Positions 27,746-36,628 of a DNA stretch of 64,000 nt are shown piece after piece (the stretch's first letter is position 1; every line of letters starts with the position of its first letter). This stretch comes from Chitinophagaceae bacterium (GTDB lineage Bacteria > Bacteroidota > Bacteroidia > Chitinophagales > Chitinophagaceae). The position numbers and the translations under genes were made by a program. The stretch lies in NCBI GenBank assembly GCA_004028765.1, contig SAIX01000112.1:1-64000 (forward strand), given 5' to 3'. The notes under the pieces are model-generated. The model searched no databases. It was given only the letters and a program-made list of their open reading frames with translations, and was not told where the DNA came from.

Positions 27746-27797
27746 AATGAAGAATTAAGAATTGGACACTCGGTTCTTCAATTCTTAATTCTTAATT
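27746..27797 (+). repeat. Long inverted repeat between atpF and atpH
   Basis: AATGAAGAATTAAGAATTG (27746-27764) pairs with CAATTCTTAATTCTTAATT (27779-27797), 19 bp with one G-U-type mismatch, around a 14-nt loop. The arms are built from the 7-bp unit AATTAAG. Related AATTAAG stretches occur in other intergenic gaps of this window. There is no T tract after the stem other than the repeat itself, so it is more likely an mRNA stability element or a repeat insertion than a simple terminator. Confidence 0.7.
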
Positions 27798-27818
27798 ATC
27801 CATTATTAATTAACTAAG

Positions 27819-28382
27819 ATGCCCAATCCACGTTTAGCCAACCGATACGCCAAAAGCCTGGTTGATCTTGCTGCAGAAAAAAACCAGCTCGATACGGTTT
27901 ATGCGGATATGAAATATTTACAGGCCGTGTGTAAGGCCAGCAGGGATTTTGTGAACCTGCTGAAAAGCCCTGTGATCAAAAGCGACCAGAAAAACAATAT
28001 CCTGAGCGCAGTTACCAAAGGAAAAGTGAGTGATCTCACTGCTGCTTTCAATGTATTATTAGTAAAAAAAGGACGTGAAAGCGACTTGCCCGAAATTGCA
28101 GTAGCATTTATCGATCTCTACAATGAAATCAAAGGGATTCACCGCGTAAAGATCACTACTGCAGTTCCTGTCAGCGAAGAACTGAAACAGTCCATCCAGT
28201 CAAAAGTACAGGGCGCTCAAAAACTCGGCAGTATTGAACTCGAAACTGTCGTGGATGAAAAACTGATCGGCGGTTTTGTACTCGAATTCAACAACAAACT
28301 GGTGGATGCAAGTATCCTCCGCGACCTGAAAGACATTAAAAAACAATTCTCGCAGAACCTGTTCGTACAGAACATGCGATAA
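27819..28382 (+). CDS. atpH: F-type ATP synthase subunit delta
   Basis: A 187-residue subunit linking the peripheral stalk to the F1 head. The start MPNPRLANRYAKSLVDLAAEK and the C-terminal part with KLGSIELETVVDEKLIGGFVLEFNNKLVDASI are typical of OSCP/delta. It lies between atpF and atpA in the usual order. Confidence 0.94.
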   Translation: MPNPRLANRYAKSLVDLAAEKNQLDTVYADMKYLQAVCKASRDFVNLLKSPVIKSDQKNNILSAVTKGKVSDLTAAFNVLLVKKGRESDLPEIAVAFIDLYNEIKGIHRVKITTAVPVSEELKQSIQSKVQGAQKLGSIELETVVDEKLIGGFVLEFNNKLVDASILRDLKDIKKQFSQNLFVQNMR

Positions 28383-28420
28383 GCAATAACAAACGATAAC
28401 TTTTAAAAGCAGATAGAATC

Positions 28421-30001
28421 ATGGTAGACATTAAACCCGATGAAATATCAGCGATACTGAGGCAGCAGCTCAGCAATTTCAATGCCTCCGCTGAACTCGA
28501 AGAAGTGGGTACCGTATTACAGGTGGGTGATGGGATCGCCCGTGTATACGGACTTAACGGAGTACGCAGTGGTGAGCTCGTTGAATTTGAAAATGGGGTA
28601 AAAGCCATCGCACTGAACCTCGAAGAAGACAATGTGGGTGTGGTATTGATGGGTGAAGGCGGCGAGATCAAAGAAGGCGCGAAAGTAAAACGTACCGGAC
28701 AGATCGCTTCCATCAAAGTTGGGGAAGGACTGGTAGGCCGTGTGATCAACACCCTTGGTGAACCCATCGATGGGAAAGGCCCTATCACTGGCGAACTGTA
28801 TGAAATGCCACTTGAGCGGAAAGCTCCCGGTGTTATCTATCGCGAGCCGGTAAAAGAACCGCTGCAAACAGGTATCAAAGCCATCGATGCCATGATCCCC
28901 GTGGGCCGTGGTCAGCGTGAACTCGTGATTGGTGACCGCCAGACCGGTAAAACCGCCATCTGCGTAGATACCATCATCAACCAGAAAGAATTTTATGACG
29001 CCGGTAACCCGGTATACTGTATTTATGTGGCGGTTGGACAAAAAGCTTCTACCGTTGCAGGTGTGATGAAGACATTGGCCGATAATGGTGCCATGGCATA
29101 TACCACCATCGTTGCGGCTTCTGCTTCTGATCCCGCACCACTCCAGTTCTATGCGCCTTTCGCCGGTGCCGCCATTGGAGAATTCTTCCGCGATACCGGA
29201 CGCCCTGCCTTGATTATTTATGATGATCTGTCAAAACAGGCGGTAGCATACCGTGAGGTATCCCTGCTGTTAAGAAGGCCGCCCGGACGTGAAGCCTATC
29301 CCGGTGACGTATTCTACCTGCATAGCCGTTTGCTTGAGCGTGCTGCGAAAGTGATCAACAATGATGAAGTGGCGAAGAACATGAATGATCTTCCTGCTTC
29401 TATCAAACACCTTGTGAAAGGTGGTGGCTCACTCACCGCATTGCCGATCATTGAAACACAGGCCGGTGACGTATCTGCGTATATCCCTACCAACGTGATC
29501 TCTATTACCGACGGACAGATCTTCCTGGAAGGTAACCTGTTCAATGCCGGTATCCGTCCTGCGATCAACGTAGGTATTTCGGTGAGCCGCGTGGGAGGTA
29601 ATGCACAGATCAAATCGATGAAAAAAGTGGCAGGTACACTGAAACTCGACCAGGCCCTTTACCGCGAGCTCGAAGCCTTCTCTAAATTTGGTGGTGACCT
29701 TGATGCAGCAACCAAAAATGTGATCGATAAAGGAGCGCGTAACGTGGAAGTGCTGAAACAGGCACAATATTCTCCCATGTCGGTAGAAAAACAGGTTGCG
29801 ATCATTTACCTCGGTACACAAGGTTTACTGAAAGATGTGGCCGTGAAAAGGGTAAAAGAGTTTGAAGCCCACTTCCTCACCGAAATGGAAAACAAACTCC
29901 CCGATGTATTGGCCGAATTCAAAAAAGGCCAGCTGAATGATGCCAGTCTGGAAAAAATGGTGAACCTGGCAAAAGGATTGATGCCGCATTACAGTAAATA
30001 A
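28421..30001 (+). CDS. atpA: F-type ATP synthase subunit alpha
   Basis: The 526-residue non-catalytic nucleotide-binding subunit of F1. It shows the N-terminal beta-barrel, P-loop [13 protein letters not shown] (about 171-183), [12 protein letters not shown], and the signature [14 protein letters not shown]. The length is usual. A terminator follows 26 bp downstream and the next gene is a TonB-dependent receptor, so atpG, normally next in Bacteroidota, is not here. Confidence 0.97.
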   Translation: MVDIKPDEISAILRQQLSNFNASAELEEVGTVLQVGDGIARVYGLNGVRSGELVEFENGVKAIALNLEEDNVGVVLMGEGGEIKEGAKVKRTGQIASIKVGEGLVGRVINTLGEPIDGKGPITGELYEMPLERKAPGVIYREPVKEPLQTGIKAIDAMIPVGRGQRELVIGDRQTGKTAICVDTIINQKEFYDAGNPVYCIYVAVGQKASTVAGVMKTLADNGAMAYTTIVAASASDPAPLQFYAPFAGAAIGEFFRDTGRPALIIYDDLSKQAVAYREVSLLLRRPPGREAYPGDVFYLHSRLLERAAKVINNDEVAKNMNDLPASIKHLVKGGGSLTALPIIETQAGDVSAYIPTNVISITDGQIFLEGNLFNAGIRPAINVGISVSRVGGNAQIKSMKKVAGTLKLDQALYRELEAFSKFGGDLDAATKNVIDKGARNVEVLKQAQYSPMSVEKQVAIIYLGTQGLLKDVAVKRVKEFEAHFLTEMENKLPDVLAEFKKGQLNDASLEKMVNLAKGLMPHYSK

Positions 30002-30026
30002 GCATTTCTCTTCCATAAGAATACTG

Positions 30027-30056
30027 AAAGAGCTCCTTCCGAGGAGCTCTTTTTTT
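30027..30056 (+). terminator. Intrinsic terminator after atpA
   Basis: A 10-bp stem AAAGAGCTCC / GGAGCTCTTT with a 6-nt loop followed directly by a T tract. It closes the atp operon. Confidence 0.92.
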
Positions 30057-30133
30057 GTTATCAATTGATAATGAAGCGGATACTTCAACCTTGCGCCGGC
30101 CATCTCTTTCCCCAAAAAATATTTATAAATTAG

Positions 30134-30165
30134 TTTGGTTTATAAAATAAACTACTCTATGTTTG
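30134..30165 (+). promoter_or_regulatory. Complete Bacteroidota promoter (-33 TTTG, -7 TATGTTTG)
   Basis: TTTG at 30134-30137, a 20-bp spacer, and TATGTTTG at 30158-30165 match the Bacteroidota housekeeping promoter consensus in sequence and spacing. It lies 18 nt before the TonB-dependent receptor ATG at 30184 and excludes the longer frame starting at 30163. Confidence 0.75.
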
Positions 30166-30183
30166 TCCTGTCAATCAAAAACA

Positions 30184-32391
30184 ATGAAAAAGAGTATCAT
30201 GCTGAGTATGTTTATCCTGGCCGGAATGGCAGGATATACTCAAACAAAAATTACAGGTACGGTAAAAGACAACCGGGGCCATATCATAGCCGGAGCCAGC
30301 ATTGCAGTAAAAGGTTCTTATGACGGCGGGGTCAGTGATTCAACCGGGCATTATTCTTTTAAGACATTTGAAAAAGGCGCCCAGGTGGTGGTGGCTTCCA
30401 ATATCGGGTATAAATCCTTTGAACAGCCTGTAACAATCGCTGCAGATCCCATCGAAATTCCGTTTGTGTTAAAAGAAGAGGTGAGCGAGTTAAAAGCAGT
30501 AACCGTTACCGCAGGAAGTTTTGAAGCGGGTGATAAAAAAAGAGCCGCAACGGTGTTGAGTTCACTGGATGTGGTTACCACCGGCGGTGCCAATGCCGAT
30601 ATCACTGCGGTTGTAAAAACACTGCCCGGTGCACAGCAGGTTGGTGAGCAGGAAGGTTTGTTTGTTCGTGGGGGTGCCGGATACGAAACAAAACAATTTA
30701 TTGATGGTACCGTGGTAAACAATCCTTTTTACAGCAGTGTGCAGGATATCGCACAACGCGGCCGCTTTTCGCCTTTTCTTTTTAAAGGAACAGTATTCAG
30801 TACGGGAGGATATTCTGCGCTCTATGGCCAGGCACTTTCTTCGGCGCTGATTCTCGAGAGTGTTGATATCCCGGAACGTTCCGAGGCACAGGCTTCCCTT
30901 TCTCCCATTTTCCTCGGCGCCGGCTTGCAGGAAGTGGCGAAGGATAAAAAATCATCCTGGGGTGCACAATATAATTATACCAATGTAGCAGCTTATTTCG
31001 CACTCGTACCGCAGAAGCCGGATTATTTTAAAATGCCGCAATACCATACTGCGGATTATAATTTCCGTGTGAAAACAAAAAAAGGTGGTATCGTTAAATT
31101 CTATACCCAGTTTAATGCAAACCAGCTTGGTTTGCGCCGGCCGAATATTGATGACCCCACTCTCAAAAATGCGTTTTCTCTGAAAAATACAAACTGGTAT
31201 AATAATCTCAGCTGGCGCGAGAACCTGGGGCAGGGCTGGAAAATGAACCTTGGTTTCAGTTACAGCACCGATCACAACGATATTGTAAACCAGGTGCAGA
31301 ATGCAAACAACCTCCCGGTAACTACGGGTCAGGTGTGGATCGACAGTACCAATTTCGGATTAACGAGCAGGGGGGACCTCAGCCAGTTTAAAGCAGTATT
31401 CGACAAAAGACTGAGCGGCATCAGCGTGATCCGTTTTGGCGGCGAATACCAGTACAGCTATAACAAAAGTTTGTATAACCAGTATAACAGTTTGCTGACC
31501 GATCATTTCAAATCTTTATTCAGCGAAGCGGACCTGTATCTCACCAATGATATTGCGGCAAAAGCCGGCGTTCGTTTTGAACAATCTTCCCTGATCAACA
31601 AAGCCAATATCGCCCCGCGTTTATCTCTCGCTTATAAAACAGGGCAGGGTGGGCAGATGAGTATTGCTTATGGTATTTTTTACCAGAAACCTGAAAACAC
31701 ATATTTATATGCCACCCGGAATTTCGGTTACACCAAAGCCACACATTATATCATCAATTATGTAAAGAACACTACGCTGCAGACTTTTCGTGCAGAAGTT
31801 TTTTACAAAAAGTATGATGATCTCATCAAAACTTTCCCGGTATACAATAACGACGGAAGCGGCTATGCGAAAGGGCTTGAATTTTTCTGGCGGGATAAAA
31901 AAACATTCAGCGGGCTCGATTACTGGATCAGTTATTCTTATCTGGATACCAAACGCGATTACCTGAACTATCCAATGCGGTTACAACCCAATTTCGCGGC
32001 CAATCATACGGCTTCGCTCGTGATGAAAAAATTTGTGACAAAGATCAATACCGGTTTCAACTTCACGTATTCATTCGCAACCGGCAGGCCTTATTATTTC
32101 CTGAAACAGAATGGCAGCAAATATGATATCACCGACCAGGGTAAAACGATCAGCTATAATAACCTCGGCTTCAGCATGAACTACCTGAAATCCTTTGGTA
32201 AAGCATATGGTGTGTTTGTGTTGTCTGTTACCAATGTGCTGAACCAGGATTTGATTTATGGGTACAACTATACCCATGATGGTTCCAGGAAAGAAGCCAT
32301 CACACCACCGGCGCCGCGATTTATTTTCTTTGGGTTGTTCCTGAGCTGGGGTGTTGACCGTACTCAGGATGCCATCAATAATAATTTATAA
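30184..32391 (+). CDS. TonB-dependent outer membrane receptor
   Basis: A 735-residue outer-membrane transporter. A signal peptide (MKKSIMLSMFILAGMAGYTQ) is followed by a carboxypeptidase-like beta-sandwich (about 22-105, with ITGTVKDNRGHIIAGASIAVKG), a plug domain (about 120-240, with LPGAQQVGEQEGLFVRGG) and a beta-barrel to the end. No SusD-like gene lies next to it, so it is not a typical polysaccharide-utilisation pair. The barrel ends in NNL, not the usual aromatic residue. Substrate unknown; iron complexes or small nutrients are possible. A secreted TPR protein gene follows after 34 bp. Confidence 0.93.
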   Translation: MKKSIMLSMFILAGMAGYTQTKITGTVKDNRGHIIAGASIAVKGSYDGGVSDSTGHYSFKTFEKGAQVVVASNIGYKSFEQPVTIAADPIEIPFVLKEEVSELKAVTVTAGSFEAGDKKRAATVLSSLDVVTTGGANADITAVVKTLPGAQQVGEQEGLFVRGGAGYETKQFIDGTVVNNPFYSSVQDIAQRGRFSPFLFKGTVFSTGGYSALYGQALSSALILESVDIPERSEAQASLSPIFLGAGLQEVAKDKKSSWGAQYNYTNVAAYFALVPQKPDYFKMPQYHTADYNFRVKTKKGGIVKFYTQFNANQLGLRRPNIDDPTLKNAFSLKNTNWYNNLSWRENLGQGWKMNLGFSYSTDHNDIVNQVQNANNLPVTTGQVWIDSTNFGLTSRGDLSQFKAVFDKRLSGISVIRFGGEYQYSYNKSLYNQYNSLLTDHFKSLFSEADLYLTNDIAAKAGVRFEQSSLINKANIAPRLSLAYKTGQGGQMSIAYGIFYQKPENTYLYATRNFGYTKATHYIINYVKNTTLQTFRAEVFYKKYDDLIKTFPVYNNDGSGYAKGLEFFWRDKKTFSGLDYWISYSYLDTKRDYLNYPMRLQPNFAANHTASLVMKKFVTKINTGFNFTYSFATGRPYYFLKQNGSKYDITDQGKTISYNNLGFSMNYLKSFGKAYGVFVLSVTNVLNQDLIYGYNYTHDGSRKEAITPPAPRFIFFGLFLSWGVDRTQDAINNNL

Positions 32392-32425
32392 CAATTATCT
32401 ATTCACAAACAGTAATACAAACATC

Positions 32426-33055
32426 ATGAAACATTTATTCATCATCGTTACGATGTTCTTCTCCGGTATGGCTTTGGCGCAAACAAAATATGAGGCGGGA
32501 ATGATCAAAGGCCTCGAACAGATGAAAACCGCAAAGTCGGCCGATGATATGCAGGCAGCCTCGGCATTTTTTGAAAGAGTGGGTGATGCGGAAAAAGACA
32601 AATGGCTGCCTTATTATTATGCAGCCTATGCCAATTATATCACTGCCTGGATGAACCCAAAGCTTGATAAAGATAAAGTGGCTGAAAAAAGCAATGACCT
32701 CATCACCAAAGCAGATGCTTTGGATCCGAACAATTCAGAATTATTTTGCCTGCGCCAGATGACTGCCACACTGCAGATGCTTGTCGATCCCATGTCGCGC
32801 TGGCAAACTTATGGGGCACAGGCCAATAACGCTATTGATAAAGCCATCAAAGCCGATCCTAATAATCCACGCAGTTATTATCTCAAAGGGCAGAACCTGA
32901 TGAATACACCGGAAGCATTCGGCGGCGGAAAAGCGGTTGCCAAAAAACTGTTTGAGAAAGCGGTGGAACTGTATAACAATTTCAAACCGGCATCTCCGTT
33001 TCACCCGGTATGGGGAAAAGAAGAAACAGAAAAACTGCTGGCAGCCTGTCAATAA
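32426..33055 (+). CDS. Secreted TPR-like protein
   Basis: A 209-residue protein with a signal peptide (MKHLFIIVTMFFSGMALAQ), so it lies in the periplasm or beyond. Two TPR-like helix pairs can be seen, for example around NNAIDKAIKADPNNPRSYYLKGQ. Such repeats bind other proteins. It sits 34 bp after the TonB-dependent receptor gene and may serve with it. The frame is open to 32351, but this would overlap the receptor and the signal peptide would be internal, so ATG 32426 is used. Confidence 0.82.
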   Translation: MKHLFIIVTMFFSGMALAQTKYEAGMIKGLEQMKTAKSADDMQAASAFFERVGDAEKDKWLPYYYAAYANYITAWMNPKLDKDKVAEKSNDLITKADALDPNNSELFCLRQMTATLQMLVDPMSRWQTYGAQANNAIDKAIKADPNNPRSYYLKGQNLMNTPEAFGGGKAVAKKLFEKAVELYNNFKPASPFHPVWGKEETEKLLAACQ

Positions 33056-33094
33056 TTTATCCATGTATTTAGCAGCGAAAGCAGCCTGATGCTA

Positions 33095-33102
33095 TATCTT
33101 TA
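33095..33102 (+). promoter_or_regulatory. -7 promoter-like box TATCTTTA
   Basis: Seven of eight positions match TAnnTTTG. It is 81 nt before the start of the membrane-protein cassette, and a 27-bp inverted repeat lies just downstream. Confidence 0.4.
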
Positions 33103-33120
33103 TTCAATACCTGTTGGCAT

Positions 33121-33147
33121 GATACCACGGAAATTCTCCGTGGTATC
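33121..33147. promoter_or_regulatory. Inverted repeat ahead of the membrane/regulator cassette
   Basis: GATACCACGGA and TCCGTGGTATC form a perfect 11-bp inverted repeat with a 5-nt centre. No T tract follows, so it is a poor terminator. It lies between a -7-like box and the start of the first cassette gene, where either an operator or a 5' UTR hairpin would act. The winged-helix protein encoded downstream is a candidate ligand; this is inferred. Confidence 0.55.
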
Positions 33148-33183
33148 GGCCTGTTTACAGGATTGATCATATAAACTGCAGTT

Positions 33184-33786
33184 ATGGAAAACCAGGAACG
33201 ATTTTCACCCGAAGAAAGCCTGTCGATCATCCGCAATATGATCGATAAAACAAAGGATACGGTGGCCGACGACAGTTTTTATTTCCTGTTATGGGGCTGG
33301 TTGGTTTTTGGATGTTGCGTAAGCACTTTTGTGATGAAAGTGTGGCTACAGTTCCCTTACCATTATTATGTTTGGTTTTTGATGCCGGTGGGAGGAATTG
33401 TTTCCTGGATATATGGATCGAGGCAGGCAAAGAAGCAGCGTATCAAATCTTACGTGGAAGAATCGCTCGATAGTTTATGGATTGGTGTCGGGTTCGCATT
33501 TTTTGCGCTGGTACTCATCAATATGATCAGCGGAGAAACCTGGCAGAAAGCTTTTACTTATTATATCCTGTTATATGCGATCGGTACTTCTGTTACCGGG
33601 CGCATCCTGCGTTTTAAACCCCTGTTATATGGTGGTCTGATCAATTTTATACTTGCAGTGGTTTCTATCAAATACAGTTACGATTACCAATTACTGATCG
33701 GTGCCCTTGCGATCCTGATCAGTTATATCATACCGGGCCACCTGCTTCGCATCCGTTACCATCAAAAAAGGAAAAGCCATGCCTAA
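33184..33786 (+). CDS. Six-helix membrane protein, cassette gene 1
   Basis: A 200-residue inner-membrane protein with about six hydrophobic helices (roughly 31-50, 62-78, 98-115, 122-140, 147-163, 168-184) and a soluble N-terminal helix with EESLSIIRNMIDKTK. The next gene encodes a related protein with the matching motif ESLDIITSMIQKAK, so the pair arose by duplication. Its stop overlaps the next start by 8 nt. I do not recognise a function. Linkage to a winged-helix regulator suggests a sensor or regulator-holding role. Confidence 0.82.
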   Translation: MENQERFSPEESLSIIRNMIDKTKDTVADDSFYFLLWGWLVFGCCVSTFVMKVWLQFPYHYYVWFLMPVGGIVSWIYGSRQAKKQRIKSYVEESLDSLWIGVGFAFFALVLINMISGETWQKAFTYYILLYAIGTSVTGRILRFKPLLYGGLINFILAVVSIKYSYDYQLLIGALAILISYIIPGHLLRIRYHQKRKSHA

Positions 33787-34468
33787 CGAAAAGTCTTTTA
33801 CAGAAAAGGAAAGCCTTGATATCATCACCAGCATGATACAGAAGGCGAAGGGGAGTTACCATGAAACAGGTATTGGTTCCATTCTCTGGGGTTCGGTGAT
33901 TGCATTTAATTCATTCGTAACCTATCTCGAGATCCGCTATGATTTTTACATCGGCTTTGATGTGTGGATACTGGCACTGGCAGCAATCATCCCGCAGATT
34001 TTTATTTCGATCAATGAAAAAAGAAAAGGGAGGATAAAAAAATATGAAGATGATGCCCTTGATACGGTTTGGCTTGTTTTCGGCATATCCATATTCGCGC
34101 TTTCGGCATACCGCATCATTGTGGGCGGCGCTACGCAGTCGCTCATCAAAGAAGAAGGATGGGTGATGATGAAACATTATCTTGACGGAAGAAGGCCGGA
34201 TGAACCGATGCAGCCTTTTGTACCGAGTTTCTATTCTATTTACCTGATCTTATATTCTTTCCCGACACTGGTTACGGGGATCGTAAAAAAATTCAGGCCG
34301 ATGTTGTACGGTGCACTCATTTCATATGGGCTGTTCATATTTTCCTGTTTTACCTCCACCCAAAACGATATGCTGCTTGGCACTTTTACTGCGATCAGTT
34401 GCTGGCTGATACCCGGTATTGTACTGAGGAGAAAATACCTCGCACAGAAAAAAGCGGCGAATGTTTAA
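33779..34468 (+). CDS. Six-helix membrane protein, cassette gene 2
   Basis: A 229-residue relative of the preceding protein, with the same N-terminal motif (ESLDIITSMIQKAK), a conserved basic loop after helix 2 (EKRKGRIKKYEDDALDTVW against AKKQRIKSYVEESLDSLW in gene 1) and an extra loop of about 25 residues (DGRRPDEPMQPFVPSF) between helices. It overlaps gene 1 by 8 nt and the regulator gene by 8 nt, which implies translational coupling. Function unknown. Confidence 0.82.
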   Translation: MPNEKSFTEKESLDIITSMIQKAKGSYHETGIGSILWGSVIAFNSFVTYLEIRYDFYIGFDVWILALAAIIPQIFISINEKRKGRIKKYEDDALDTVWLVFGISIFALSAYRIIVGGATQSLIKEEGWVMMKHYLDGRRPDEPMQPFVPSFYSIYLILYSFPTLVTGIVKKFRPMLYGALISYGLFIFSCFTSTQNDMLLGTFTAISCWLIPGIVLRRKYLAQKKAANV

Positions 34469-34754
34469 AGAACTGGACCCCATATTACATTCCCAGTTAC
34501 GCCTTGCGGTGATGAGCCTTTTGATCGGTATCAAAGAGGCAGAATTTACGTTTATCCGCGAAAAAACCAATGCCACCGCAGGCAACCTCAGCGTGCAGGT
34601 ACAAAAACTGAAGGATGCCGGATACATTGAAGTGATCAAACAGTTTAAAGAGAACTATCCCCAAACCATCTGTAAAATCACACCCAGGGGGCTTGAAGCT
34701 TTTGATGAATATGTAAAGGCATTGCAGCAGTATTTGCAGGCGGGGAAGGAGTGA
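34461..34754 (+). CDS. Winged-helix transcriptional regulator, cassette gene 3
   Basis: A 97-residue DNA-binding protein with a winged helix-turn-helix of the HTH_34 kind (related to MarR/ArsR regulators): LHSQLRLAVMSLL, then FIREKTNATAGNLSVQVQKLKDAGYIE as the recognition helix, then ICKITPRGLEAFDEYV. It has no effector domain. It starts within the end of the preceding membrane protein gene (8-nt overlap). It probably controls its own operon, perhaps through the inverted repeat at 33121-33147, and may be held by the membrane partners. Confidence 0.88.
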   Translation: MFKELDPILHSQLRLAVMSLLIGIKEAEFTFIREKTNATAGNLSVQVQKLKDAGYIEVIKQFKENYPQTICKITPRGLEAFDEYVKALQQYLQAGKE

Positions 34755-34830
34755 AGAATTAAGAGTTGGAAAGCTGTTAAATTACCGGCATTTCCCGAAC
34801 CTCTGCTTACATTTGGTGTTATAGAATAAC

Positions 34831-35775
34831 ATGCGTGATATTGTATCTGTAACCGGTTTGACCAAGCAATTCGACAGGCTTACTGCCGTAGAAGATCTCT
34901 CATTTTCTGTAAGGGAAGGAGATGTATATGGTTTTCTCGGGCAGAATGGCGCCGGTAAAAGCACCACATTGCGCATGCTGCTTACACTTATCGCACCAAG
35001 TGCCGGTAAGATCCATATTTTCGGGGAGGATATCGCTGTGAACAGGAACAAAGTACTCGGCAAAGTGGGTGCTGTTATTGAAAAGCCGGATGTGTACAAA
35101 TACCTCTCTGCCTACGAAAACCTGCAGCTCTTTGCAAAACTGAGCGGTTGCCGTGCAAATGAAAAAATACTGATGGACCAGCTTGCAATGGTGGGCCTCG
35201 ATGCGAGGGCAAGAGACAAAGTGAAAACTTTTTCGCAGGGAATGAAACAGCGGTTGGGTATCGCTATTGCACTGGTTCATGACCCCGAACTCATTATATT
35301 GGATGAACCCACCAATGGATTAGATCCGCAGGGTATCGCTGATATCCGTAACCTGATCCTGTATCTCTCGCGCGAAAGAAAAAAAACCGTGATCGTTTCA
35401 TCGCATCTTTTAAGTGAGATCGAACAGGTAGCTACACGGGTATTGATTATCGACAAAGGAAAAAAAGTGATCGAAGGAAATGCATCTGAACTCTTCGATC
35501 CATCACAAACCATCGTTGAAATTACCACAACCAATAATGAAAGGGCTTTTCTTTTATTGCAGCAGAGCGTGTGGAAGGAATATCTACAGCCCCGGGCAGC
35601 TTTATCGATCCGTTTGAAACTCGACCGGAAACAAATAACTGCCCTGCACCATTCTCTTGTATCGATGGATATTGAACTGGAATCCCTGCAGCCCCGGCAT
35701 TCGCTCGAAGATTATTTTTTACAGGTAACATCAGGCAATCAACATGTGGACACTTATACAGGTAGAACTTTATAA
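34831..35775 (+). CDS. ABC transporter ATPase
   Basis: A 314-residue cytoplasmic ATPase with Walker A GQNGAGKST (about 40-48), signature TFSQGMKQRLGIA and Walker B LIILDEPTNGLDP, plus a C-terminal extension of about 90 residues common in Bacteroidota exporters of the CcmA/NatA kind. It overlaps the permease gene by 32 bp, so the two act together. It lies 76 bp after the winged-helix gene. Substrate unknown. Confidence 0.92.
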   Translation: MRDIVSVTGLTKQFDRLTAVEDLSFSVREGDVYGFLGQNGAGKSTTLRMLLTLIAPSAGKIHIFGEDIAVNRNKVLGKVGAVIEKPDVYKYLSAYENLQLFAKLSGCRANEKILMDQLAMVGLDARARDKVKTFSQGMKQRLGIAIALVHDPELIILDEPTNGLDPQGIADIRNLILYLSRERKKTVIVSSHLLSEIEQVATRVLIIDKGKKVIEGNASELFDPSQTIVEITTTNNERAFLLLQQSVWKEYLQPRAALSIRLKLDRKQITALHHSLVSMDIELESLQPRHSLEDYFLQVTSGNQHVDTYTGRTL

Positions 35776-36619
35776 AATATTCCGCCGGCCGCGAACGTAT
35801 ATCGCATTCGCTGCGATCACCGCGCTGATCGGGATCATCCAGTTTGGGTTAAAGCTCGACGGGGATACCTATGTTGATTTCATGATGCGCGACATCAACT
35901 CTTCCATCACCGTTGACGGAAAAATACTGAATGGCTACCAGGTTTGTTATATCGTTTTACAGGTATTGCTTGTGCATGTGCCTTTGCTGATCGCTTTGGT
36001 GGCAGCAGATATGGTATCGGGAGAAGCCAATATGGGAACACTCCGGCTGATGCTTACAAAACCTATTAGCCGAACCCGGTTTTTGCTCGCAAAATTTATT
36101 GCGGCAATGACCTATACCATTTTACTACTGATATGGCTGGCGGTACTTGCCTTGTTTTTGAATATGGTGATATTTGGTACCGATGATCTTTTCCTGATGA
36201 AATCGAGCTACGTGGTATTGCTGAAAAAAGATGATATTTTCTGGCGCTATGTATGGGCATTCGGTTTTGCGGCACTGGCTATGACTACAGTGGCATCACT
36301 TGGTTTTTTATTTTCTTTATTTGCCGAAAATTCCATCGGCCCCATTGTGGCTACCATGAGCGTGATTGTTTTCTTTACCATTCTCAGTACACTGAACATA
36401 CCGGTATTCAACAGCATCAAACCTTTTCTGTTCACCACGCATATGATTGGCTGGAAAGAATTTTTCGATATCCGCGTCAACGAATCCAATGAAGCCATCA
36501 TCGGTAGTATACAGAACCCGTGGCGTATTGTACAATCGGCATTGGTATTATTACTGCATATCATCTGCTTTGTTGGCGCATCGGTTTGGGTGTTCCGGAA
36601 AAAAGATATCCTCAGTTAA
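35744..36619 (+). CDS. ABC transporter permease (ABC-2 type)
   Basis: A 291-residue inner-membrane protein with about six membrane helices, starting MWTLIQVELYKIFRRPRTYIAF, a common ABC-2 permease start, and with the marker GTLRLMLTKPISRTRFLLAKF. It partners with the ATPase encoded by the overlapping upstream gene. A LolA-like protein gene follows after 9 bp. Confidence 0.9.
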   Translation: MWTLIQVELYKIFRRPRTYIAFAAITALIGIIQFGLKLDGDTYVDFMMRDINSSITVDGKILNGYQVCYIVLQVLLVHVPLLIALVAADMVSGEANMGTLRLMLTKPISRTRFLLAKFIAAMTYTILLLIWLAVLALFLNMVIFGTDDLFLMKSSYVVLLKKDDIFWRYVWAFGFAALAMTTVASLGFLFSLFAENSIGPIVATMSVIVFFTILSTLNIPVFNSIKPFLFTTHMIGWKEFFDIRVNESNEAIIGSIQNPWRIVQSALVLLLHIICFVGASVWVFRKKDILS

Positions 36620-36628
36620 ACCAGAAAT

